A stretch of 5,174 nucleotides of DNA, taken from contig JAFUJG010000050.1 in NCBI GenBank assembly GCA_017468215.1, positions 1-5,174 of the forward strand, read 5' to 3'. Made by a program: the position numbers and the translations under genes. Shown here in pieces: positions 1 to 5,111 of this stretch; position 1 is the stretch's first letter; every line of letters begins with the position of its first letter. The notes under the pieces are model-generated. The model made no database searches. It was not told where the DNA came from and saw only the letters and a program-made list of their open reading frames with translations. The stretch comes from Clostridia bacterium. Lineage in GTDB: Bacteria > Bacillota > Clostridia > UMGS1883.

Positions 1-74
1 AGAGGAGAAAACACACGGTCAACCGCATCCATGCTGACCGCACCTACGGTTTGTCAATCATGGGCGGTTTTCGC
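1..74. other. Left-end intergenic DNA with a small hairpin
   Basis: No convincing gene is visible. CGGTCA (16-21) and TGACCG (35-40) form a perfect 6-bp stem, with GCAT/ATGC pairing inside it. The 11-mer AAACACACGGT at 9-19 recurs at 233-243 inside the terminator. A minus-strand frame opening at 32 runs off the window edge and is too short to judge. Confidence 0.4.
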
Positions 75-116
75 ATACGAGCTATTCGCCTCACTTCGTT
101 TCGGATAGCTCAGTAT
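75..116. repeat. Hairpin-forming intergenic element, part 1
   Basis: GAGCTATTCG (79-88) pairs with CGGATAGCTC (102-111) in ten pairs including one G-T wobble, with a 13-base loop. After a single bulged base (112), four more pairs (75-78 with 113-116) extend the stem. It resembles the palindromic repeats scattered between genes in many bacterial genomes. Repeat status cannot be shown from one copy. Confidence 0.5.
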
Positions 117-122
117 TTGTAA

Positions 123-168
123 TGCCATGTGCGTTTTCCGAAGTCTACGAGGAAATTCTCGCACGGCA
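123..168. repeat. Hairpin-forming intergenic element, part 2
   Basis: The segment can fold as TGCC (123-126) with GGCA (165-168), then GTGCG (129-133) with CGCAC (160-164), then TTTCC (135-139) with GGAAA (151-155), around an 11-base loop. The three nested stems sit on one axis with small bulges, more order than expected for random intergenic DNA. There is no coding potential. It may belong to a dispersed palindromic repeat together with 75-116. Confidence 0.5.
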
Positions 169-184
169 ATAAAATCAAAATTTA

Positions 185-227
185 TTTTGACCTTATAGAA
201 AATACGTAATTTCCTATAAGGTCAAAA
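185..227. repeat. Perfect 14-bp inverted repeat next to the terminator
   Basis: TTTTGACCTTATAG (185-198) is perfectly repeated in inverted orientation at 214-227, with a 15-base centre that can pair further (AAAT with ATTT) after one mismatch. The element reads the same on both strands and shares bases 226-227 with the terminator stem. Neither side has a proper T tract, so it is not a standard terminator. It could be a backup transcript-end structure, a recombination or element boundary, or a protein site. Confidence 0.7.
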
Positions 228-252
228 AAGGGAAACACACGGTTTCCCTTTT
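224..252 (-). terminator. Intrinsic terminator of the gls24-fakA transcript
   Basis: Read on the minus strand, a perfect 11-bp stem (AAAAGGGAAAC, 252-242, with GTTTCCCTTTT, 236-226) closes a 5-base loop and runs into a continuous six-T tract (229-224). It begins 7 bases past the fakA stop codon, the expected position for a Rho-independent terminator. It marks the 3' end of the operon. Confidence 0.9.
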
Positions 253-259
253 GGTTATT

Positions 260-1885
260 TTATTCAACTGCAATAAAATAATAATATACCGGCTGATTGC
301 CGCTTCTTACGTATACATCGCAGTCAGGATACTTTTCTTCCAGGGCTTCGCAAAGTGCTGCTGCATCATCCTCGGGAACATCTTCACCGTGATAGATTGT
401 GATAATTTCGCTGTCTTCATCAACCATATCTTCAATAAGAGAGAAGAATGTTTCGGACAAATCGGGGTTAACAAAAGCAATCTTGCCTTCACGCATACCC
501 AGATAGTCGCCCTCGTGGATTTCCTTATCGTCGATGGATGTATTTCGCACTGCGTGAGTGATGCTGCCGCTCTTAACAAGCTCAATAGCTTCGTTCATAG
601 CGTCAACGTTGTCGTCCAAAGAGCCCTCGGGAAGGAAGCTTGTCATAGCTGTAATACCCTGAGGAATAGTCTTTGTGGGGATAACTCTAACGTTTACCTC
701 TGCAAGGTCAATTGCCTGTTCAGCCGCAAGAATAATGTTCTTATTGTTGGGCAGAACGATAACGTTCTTTGCGTTAACTTCTTCAACAGCAGCCAAAATG
801 TCGTCTGTGGAGGGGTTCATTGTCTGACCGCCACGGATAACATAGGACACACCAAGCTCTGTAAATACTTCTGCAATACCTTCACCTGCTGCTACAGAAA
901 TAACTGCAAGCTCCTTCATGGGACCCTTCTGGGCAGGAGCAGAGTCAGCCTCGGCAATAATGTTGGAGTGCTGATAACGCATGTTATCAATCTTAATATT
1001 GATAAGCTGACCAAGCTTTACAGCCTGTTCAAGAACAAAGCCGGGGTTATTTGTATGGATATGAACCTTTACGATTTCGCCTTCTTCAATAACAAGCATA
1101 CAGTCGCCTGTGGGAGCAATCTTGTCACGGAAAGCATTGGCAGTTGCCTTTTCATCGTATTTTTCAATGATGAACTCTGTGCAATAGCCAAATTCGATAT
1201 CATCGGGGGCAATTGCCTGCTGTGCGGCAGATGTGCTCTGCACTGTAGCAGGAGCGTCAGAAAGAGAAACATCTCTGCCATCAAGAGCTGCCTGCATACC
1301 CTCGAAAATGTATAAAAGACCCTTGCCGCCTGCGTCTACAACGCCTGCCTGCTTAAGCTGGGGAAGCATTTCGGGAGTTTTGTCAAGAGCAACGTTGCCC
1401 TCTTTCATAATTACTGCAAACAAGCCATCAATGCTGCCTGCGTCAACATTTTCAACAGCCGCCTTAGCCATAAAGCGGATAACTGTAAGGATTGTACCTT
1501 CAGTGGGCTTCATAACAGCCTGGTAAGCTGTGTCGCAGCCCTTCTGTACTGCAGCGGCAAAGTCCTCAACGGATACAACCTCCTTCTCAGCCATACCAAG
1601 GGAAAGACCACGGAAAATCTGAGAGAGAATAACGCCCGAGTTACCTCTTGCACCACGGAGAGTTGCCTTTGCAACTGCTGTGGCTACATCGCAAGCGGAG
1701 GAGAACTCCTTATTAGAGATATCCTTTGCCGCAGACATAAAGGTAAGAGCCATATTTGTACCTGTGTCACCATCGGGAACAGGGAATACGTTAAGCGAGT
1801 CAACATAAGTTTTGTTTTCGTTAAGCTTGTTGGCTGCAGAAAGTATCATGTTTTTCAGGAGAAGCGCATTAATTGTCTTTGTCAT
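260..1885 (-). CDS. fakA: Fatty acid kinase ATP-binding subunit (DAK2/DhaL domain, YloV/FakA)
   Basis: A 541-residue FakA/YloV protein, close to the usual 540-560. With a FakB (DegV) partner that holds the fatty acid, it makes acyl-phosphate for PlsX and phospholipid synthesis. The N-terminal DhaL-like kinase domain (about 1-200) shows NVFPVPDGDTGTNM (32-45, metal-binding D38 and D40), RGARGNSGVILSQ (77-89), KPTEGTILTV (126-135) and DAGGKGL (184-190). A linker (about 205-228) is rich in A, S and Q. The middle domain contains YCTEFI (234-239) and VKVHIHTNNPG (272-282); C235, H275 and H277 match conserved positions which, as I recall, matter for catalysis in S. aureus FakA. The C-terminal domain (about 322-541) includes GGQTMNPST (352-360), VLPNNKNI (377-384) and the family ending GNQPVYYYFIAVE. 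No key residue is missing. It is co-transcribed with the Gls24 gene and followed by a terminator. FakB is not in this window, so the lipid role is inferred from the family. Confidence 0.94.
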   Translation of the reverse strand: MTKTINALLLKNMILSAANKLNENKTYVDSLNVFPVPDGDTGTNMALTFMSAAKDISNKEFSSACDVATAVAKATLRGARGNSGVILSQIFRGLSLGMAEKEVVSVEDFAAAVQKGCDTAYQAVMKPTEGTILTVIRFMAKAAVENVDAGSIDGLFAVIMKEGNVALDKTPEMLPQLKQAGVVDAGGKGLLYIFEGMQAALDGRDVSLSDAPATVQSTSAAQQAIAPDDIEFGYCTEFIIEKYDEKATANAFRDKIAPTGDCMLVIEEGEIVKVHIHTNNPGFVLEQAVKLGQLINIKIDNMRYQHSNIIAEADSAPAQKGPMKELAVISVAAGEGIAEVFTELGVSYVIRGGQTMNPSTDDILAAVEEVNAKNVIVLPNNKNIILAAEQAIDLAEVNVRVIPTKTIPQGITAMTSFLPEGSLDDNVDAMNEAIELVKSGSITHAVRNTSIDDKEIHEGDYLGMREGKIAFVNPDLSETFFSLIEDMVDEDSEIITIYHGEDVPEDDAAALCEALEEKYPDCDVYVRSGNQPVYYYFIAVE

Positions 1886-1895
1886 AATTGCAAAT

Positions 1896-1900
1896 CCTCC
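1896..1900 (-). promoter_or_regulatory. RBS that fixes the FakA/YloV start
   Basis: GGAGG followed by ATTTGCAATT precedes the ATG at 1885. The frame is open further upstream to an ATG at 1933, but that start would overlap the end of the Gls24 gene and add 16 residues not seen in the family. The site at 1900-1896 supports the shorter protein beginning MTKTINALLL. Confidence 0.8.
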
Positions 1901-1904
1901 CAAC

Positions 1905-2261
1905 TTATTCAGCAACACGCATGCCTTCGACATGAACGTTTACTGCTTTAACTTCAAAACCTGTCATAGTAGCAACCTGATAGCTGACATTGTGCATAAT
2001 GCTCTCGCAGATAGCGGAAATGTTTACACCATACTGAACCATGATGTGCATATCAATTGTAATAGCACCGTCTGCAACCTCTACGCCGATACCCTTGGAA
2101 AGGCTACCTGTTTTAAGAAGGCTTACGATACCGTCTTTTGTGTTTCTGACAGCCATGCCCACAACACCGTAGCAGTTGTTGGCAACGGCACCTGCAATAT
2201 TTGCGATAACGCTGTTGCTGATAATGATTTCACCAAAATTGTTTTCAATTTTAGCAGCCAT
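1905..2261 (-). CDS. Asp23/Gls24 family envelope stress protein (YloU-like)
   Basis: A 118-residue protein of the Asp23/Gls24 family (Pfam Asp23), soluble, with no signal peptide or membrane helix. Family features are clear: GEIIISNSVIANIAGAVANNCYGVVGM at residues 10-36, the strand-rich VADGAITIDMHIMVQYGVNI (62-81), and the closing YQVATMTGFEVKAVNVHVEGM (94-114). Its length is typical of YloU. Members form abundant proteins near the membrane and are linked to cell-envelope homeostasis, though the molecular job is not established. The YloU-YloV gene pair is conserved in many Bacillota, which supports orthology with yloU rather than another Gls24 paralogue. It has its own consensus promoter and a strong ribosome binding site, suggesting high expression. 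It is followed after 19 bp by the fatty acid kinase gene, almost certainly on the same transcript. Confidence 0.92.
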   Translation of the reverse strand: MAAKIENNFGEIIISNSVIANIAGAVANNCYGVVGMAVRNTKDGIVSLLKTGSLSKGIGVEVADGAITIDMHIMVQYGVNISAICESIMHNVSYQVATMTGFEVKAVNVHVEGMRVAE

Positions 2262-2265
2262 AAAG

Positions 2266-2273
2266 CCACCTCC
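2266..2273 (-). promoter_or_regulatory. Strong RBS that fixes the Gls24 start
   Basis: GGAGGTGG lies with GGAGG ending 7 bases before the ATG at 2261. It decides against the longer in-frame start at 2321, which would lie in the -35 box of P2, upstream of the transcript's 5' end, and would add 20 residues unlike the family. Confidence 0.85.
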
Positions 2274-2291
2274 AGTTTCATAGTTACATAT

Positions 2292-2321
2292 ATTATACAT
2301 CATTTGTGGGGGAGATGTCAA
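2292..2321 (-). promoter_or_regulatory. Consensus sigma-A promoter P2 for gls24-fakA
   Basis: On the minus strand there is a perfect -35 TTGACA (2321-2316), an 18-bp spacer, and a perfect -10 TATAAT (2297-2292). Transcription would begin around 2285, only about 24 bases before the ATG at 2261, leaving just enough room for the strong ribosome binding site. The whole promoter lies in the last codons of the upstream ATPase gene, and the -10 box contains its TAA stop (2295-2293). Two perfect hexamers at this distance from a gene start make chance unlikely. The two downstream genes can thus be transcribed independently of P1. Confidence 0.85.
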
Positions 2322-3966
2322 CCCAATTGCACTTTAATTGCTTAAAGTAGTCGTTTTTACGGTTTGTAAAAATAATAACCTGACGCTTCTTGGAAAGGGC
2401 ATAAAACAGGTCAATAAGAGCTTTTTCACGGTAATCATCGCTTCCTAAAAACGGGTCGTCGAATATCAGCGGAAAATCCTCTCCGTAGAGATATTCTGCC
2501 CAGGCAATGCGGAAGCATATGTACATTTCCTCACGAAAACCAAAGGAATACGCCCCAATCTCCTGCCGTATAGGGTCCGACACAAAAAGCGACATATCCT
2601 CCGAAAGCTTGACCAGTCTGCCGTCCTTGGGGGCAATAAGGTTAAGATATTCCATTGCCTTTTCGGTTACCTTGGGGATAAAGTCTGTAGCGATAGATGC
2701 CTTTGCGTGATTAAAGCCCTCAAGGGCAACACGTACCGCCTCCAGCTTTTTGGATAAATCCAAACGGAGAGAGCGTGTGTAGTCAAGCTCCTCTTTTATA
2801 ACCGTCAAATCACGGCTTTGGGTTGTAACAGAAGCCTCCAAGGCTTCGATTTCTGTTTTTAACGACAGAATATCCTTATATATATTGTTTGCAGGAGCTA
2901 TAGCCGACAGAGAAACCAAATCTGATTTTTCCTTTAAAAGAGCGTGATAATACTCCTTGGCAGACAAAAGCTCCATGCACATGCTGTCATACTCCTCAAA
3001 GCTGCTGCAGCCTGCCTTAGCCAAAAACGACTTAGCCGCCTTTTTGTACTTTATGAACTTTGTAAAATACACAGCTGCATAAATTACAAGGGGCAGCAGA
3101 GCAAAAGGTGATAAAACAGGGCGGATAAAAAAGCATGCAATAAAAACAGCAAGGGAGCATATGATGTAAAATATAAGGCTTGTATTCAACAGGGGAGGCT
3201 TTGCAGGCGGAGCAGAGCACTCAGGGAACGAGGCTATATACTCACTTTGCACCCTTATGCTGCCCTCAAGCTCCTCAAGCTTGGTTTTTCTACTGTGGTT
3301 AAGGGCTTTTTCAGCTTCACGGGCTTTTTGCTCCATTGCCTTTAACACCTTGCGTTTTTCGCTTATCTCCTCTTTTGTACAAGCGGTACGGATTTGCTCA
3401 CCTCTTGCATGGGAATATTCGTTTTCAAGAAGTGATATTTTATTTTCAAGCTCCTTGAGCTTGTTGCCCGAGTTAAGGCTTCGGCGGAGCTTTTCAAGGT
3501 TTTTTATGGCATCGTTAACACCCGAGCTTTCTTCACCCGAGGTAATAAGGTTCGAAATCCTCTTGTCAATATTGGAGGTTGTGCCAAAATCCGACGCCAT
3601 TCCTTCCTTAGAATATATGCTCTTGCGGTAGCTTTCACGGTCGGGAGGGATAAGTCCCTCGGGCGGGAAATCCTTAGGCTCCAAAACATCCCCCTTGGGA
3701 GTTGGGCCAAAGCGGCGGTACAGGGAAATGTCCCCTTTGGGTGTAGCAATGGTCATTTCACCTGCAGCAGGGGAAGCATCCCATGGAAGATACTTCGCCC
3801 TGTCGCTTCGGGGCGGAAAGGAGTACAGCATTGCCTCGATAAAGGAGGATACGGTGGTTTTTCCGCTTTCGTTTTTGCCGTAAATTACGTTGAGCGACTC
3901 GGACAAAGCTATTTTTTTGTTCTTAAGCTTACCGAAAGAGATAATATTAATGTCTTTAATTATCAT
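2293..3966 (-). CDS. SbcC/YhaN-like AAA ATPase with central membrane hairpin
   Basis: A 557-residue SMC/Rad50-type ATPase, the expected partner of the upstream nuclease. The N-terminal lobe (1 to about 145) starts with the family's I..F.K..N.....LNVI.G.NESGKTT pattern and has Walker A at 30-38 (G30, G35, K36, T37). Coiled-coil-like segments cover about 150-245 and 320-420. Between them lie two hydrophobic helices, about 264-281 and 284-301, followed by a lysine-rich stretch (303-312), so both ATPase lobes would face the cytoplasm. The C-terminal lobe has Walker B FPLIFDDPF (498-506, D503, D504). The signature motif is atypical (YSFGFREE, 473-480), and the H-loop position reads FTNR (533-536) where relatives have FTCH. 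No CxxC zinc hook exists. It is much shorter than B. subtilis YhaN (about 960 residues), mainly in the coiled coil. The start is fixed by the ATGA overlap and by GGGAG (3981-3977). The role, coupling ATP use to DNA end processing near the membrane, is inferred from the family. Confidence 0.9.
   Translation of the reverse strand: MIIKDINIISFGKLKNKKIALSESLNVIYGKNESGKTTVSSFIEAMLYSFPPRSDRAKYLPWDASPAAGEMTIATPKGDISLYRRFGPTPKGDVLEPKDFPPEGLIPPDRESYRKSIYSKEGMASDFGTTSNIDKRISNLITSGEESSGVNDAIKNLEKLRRSLNSGNKLKELENKISLLENEYSHARGEQIRTACTKEEISEKRKVLKAMEQKAREAEKALNHSRKTKLEELEGSIRVQSEYIASFPECSAPPAKPPLLNTSLIFYIICSLAVFIACFFIRPVLSPFALLPLVIYAAVYFTKFIKYKKAAKSFLAKAGCSSFEEYDSMCMELLSAKEYYHALLKEKSDLVSLSAIAPANNIYKDILSLKTEIEALEASVTTQSRDLTVIKEELDYTRSLRLDLSKKLEAVRVALEGFNHAKASIATDFIPKVTEKAMEYLNLIAPKDGRLVKLSEDMSLFVSDPIRQEIGAYSFGFREEMYICFRIAWAEYLYGEDFPLIFDDPFLGSDDYREKALIDLFYALSKKRQVIIFTNRKNDYFKQLKCNWVDISPTNDV
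3064..3177 (-). other. Predicted transmembrane hairpin within the SbcC-like ATPase
   Basis: This segment encodes residues 264-301: two runs of about 18 hydrophobic residues separated by a very short loop containing R282 and P283, then TKFIKYKK. The arrangement fits a hairpin with both ends in the cytoplasm, placed at the apex of the coiled coil. Related YhaN proteins are, to my recollection, also predicted to be membrane-bound, so this may be a family trait rather than unique to this gene. Confidence 0.75.
3963..3966 (-). promoter_or_regulatory. ATGA stop/start overlap between nuclease and ATPase genes
   Basis: The stop TGA of the nuclease gene and the start ATG of the ATPase gene share two bases in ATGA. 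Such overlaps usually couple translation and keep partner subunits in balanced amounts, in line with a two-protein nuclease-ATPase complex. Confidence 0.85.
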
Positions 3967-4982
3967 ACATCAATCTCTCCCTTCAGAGCACATGCACCGT
4001 AGTGAAGGGCAAGGCGTGAAACTTCCTCATCAATGCAGGAGGATTGAACATAGTCAGAAAATATCTTATACAGCATATTGGTAGAGGCATCTGCTTTTGT
4101 ATCGGAGCAGTCCTCAACTGTGGCATGAAAAAAATACTCGCAGATATAGTCCTGGATAAGGCTAATGTTAGGCACAAACCCCTCTGCAGGAGTACCTGTA
4201 AGCGAAAACTTGTAAATCCCCTGCGGGAACTTTTCGCACAATGCGGCACCTATTTCGTCGGAAGAAGAATATTGGGAAATATCAAAGCTTTCACTGCGGT
4301 AAACAAGGCTTGAGGAAGGTATTTTTTCAACAATGGGGAGCTTGTTTTCCACCCTGCAGGCAACAAAAAACTTTTCACCTGTTTCGTCAAAGCCGCCGCC
4401 GTCGTGACAGCCGGGATAAACTATCGTCTTGTACCGAGAAAACTCGTGTATGTGCCCTAAAGCAACGTAATCATATCCTAAAGAAAAAAGCTTGTCCTTA
4501 TTCATGGCATTATATTCGCTTTGAGTTAAAGTGTCACCATGTATGCAAAGAATATTGAACCTGTCTTTTTGGGATGCAGGGGGGATTATGTGGGCAAAAT
4601 CTGCCGAGGGCGAGGCAAAGGATACGCCTGTTATAGTGTAATTTTTGTATGTAACAGTTTCGGGACTTGAAGGGAACAGGTGCACATTTTCCGGGAAATT
4701 AAAGCTTTGGGAAATATGGTCGTGGTTTCCCAGGGAAATAAACACCGGGATATCTCCAAGCCGCTTGAACTGCTCTGTGCAAAATCTTACAACCGAAGCC
4801 GAGGGGCAAGAGGTGTCAAAAAGGTCGCCTGATATAAGAAGCATATCACCGCAGGCGAGGGTGTAATCTATAATTTTTGAAAAAGAGGACAGGCGGCTCT
4901 GGCGTCTTATAAGTGCCTTATGAGGCGGAAGTGAGCCCAGCGGCATGTCCAGATGGTTGTCAGCAGTGTGAACAAAAAGCAT
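3963..4982 (-). CDS. SbcD/YhaO-like metallophosphoesterase (DNA repair exonuclease)
   Basis: This is a 339-residue calcineurin-like metallophosphoesterase of the SbcD/Mre11/YhaO group, expected to bind two metal ions and cut DNA as partner of the ATPase encoded next. All family motifs are visible: HTADNHLD (5-12, ligands D8 and H10), SGDLFD (51-56, D53), GNHD (85-88), IHGD (147-150, H148) and GHIH (176-179, H177 and H179). The YPGCHDGGGFDE stretch (189-200) matches the conserved YPGS..GRGFDE element of SbcD/YhaO. Residues from about 225 on form a divergent capping region. It is somewhat shorter than B. subtilis YhaO (about 400 residues). The ATG start places the first motif at the usual distance from the N terminus and follows AAAGGA (4998-4993) after 10 bases. 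The TGA stop overlaps the next start as ATGA, indicating translational coupling. Family assignment is firm; the exact substrate and whether it is the true SbcD or a YhaO paralogue are not settled by sequence. Confidence 0.93.
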   Translation of the reverse strand: MLFVHTADNHLDMPLGSLPPHKALIRRQSRLSSFSKIIDYTLACGDMLLISGDLFDTSCPSASVVRFCTEQFKRLGDIPVFISLGNHDHISQSFNFPENVHLFPSSPETVTYKNYTITGVSFASPSADFAHIIPPASQKDRFNILCIHGDTLTQSEYNAMNKDKLFSLGYDYVALGHIHEFSRYKTIVYPGCHDGGGFDETGEKFFVACRVENKLPIVEKIPSSSLVYRSESFDISQYSSSDEIGAALCEKFPQGIYKFSLTGTPAEGFVPNISLIQDYICEYFFHATVEDCSDTKADASTNMLYKIFSDYVQSSCIDEEVSRLALHYGACALKGEIDV

Positions 4983-5063
4983 GAAAATTAAATCCTTTCC
5001 GCAAAAAATGGCATGAGTTTCTACATATTATATATGCACTTAAAACAAAAGGTTTATATTTTA

Positions 5064-5092
5064 ATAATAACATATCCGCTTTGCTATGTCAA
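5064..5092 (-). promoter_or_regulatory. Sigma-A-type promoter P1 for the SbcD/SbcC-like pair
   Basis: On the minus strand a perfect -35 TTGACA (5092-5087) is followed after 17 bp by a -10 TATTAT (5069-5064), one base off TATAAT. Transcription would start near 5057, giving a leader of about 75 bases before the ATG at 4982. It is the only strong promoter I find upstream of the nuclease gene and lies at a sensible distance. The dyad at 5078-5095 and the tandem repeat at 5096-5111 suggest regulation by an unknown factor. Confidence 0.8.
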
Positions 5093-5095
5093 AGC
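5078..5095. promoter_or_regulatory. Dyad overlapping the P1 -35 box (possible operator)
   Basis: A perfect inverted repeat, GCTTTG-N6-CAAAGC, spans the -35 hexamer and the start of the spacer of P1. A repressor bound here would block RNA polymerase. The arms also take part in a second, shorter palindrome (caaagctttg, 5090-5099). It does not resemble the Bacillota LexA box (GAAC-N4-GTTC), so SOS control is not supported. The operator role is inference from position and symmetry only. Confidence 0.35.
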
Positions 5096-5111
5096 TTTGG
5101 TAATTTGGTAA
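5096..5111 (-). repeat. Tandem 8-bp direct repeat upstream of P1 -35
   Basis: Two perfect adjacent copies of TTACCAAA (minus-strand reading) lie at 5111-5104 and 5103-5096, ending three bases before the -35 hexamer of P1. Direct repeats at this distance from a promoter can be binding sites for a dimeric regulator. However, the unit is short and A/T-rich, so chance is possible. I do not recognise it as a known operator. Confidence 0.45.

Noticed and set aside
1..32. Possible start of a next minus-strand gene (ATG at 32, reading MDAVDRVFSP to the window edge)
   Set aside because: Only ten codons are visible, the upstream AGGTG is a weak ribosome binding site, and the region lies in the hairpin array. 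It cannot be supported without the adjoining sequence.
52..57. TTGACA-like -35 hexamer on the minus strand at the left end
   Set aside because: No acceptable -10 hexamer follows at 15-19 bp, so it is not called a promoter.
54..128. 24-codon minus-strand frame and a 20-codon plus-strand frame (from 60) in the hairpin region
   Set aside because: Both lie on the inverted repeats, have no convincing ribosome binding site and look like chance translations of palindromic DNA.
251..1315. Long plus-strand open frame of 354 codons opposite fakA
   Set aside because: It is antisense to a clear FakA gene, its translation is rich in Cys, Asn and Phe with no recognisable domain, and no ribosome binding site supports it.
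1812..2345. Plus-strand open frame of 177 codons across the gls24-fakA junction
   Set aside because: It is the reverse shadow of two well-supported minus-strand genes and shows no family motif or credible promoter.
2354..2372. Inverted repeat TTTTTAC/GTAAAAA near the end of the ATPase gene as a possible attenuator before P2
   Set aside because: The stem is almost all A/T, lies in conserved coding sequence for the H-loop region and has no T tract after it on the minus strand.
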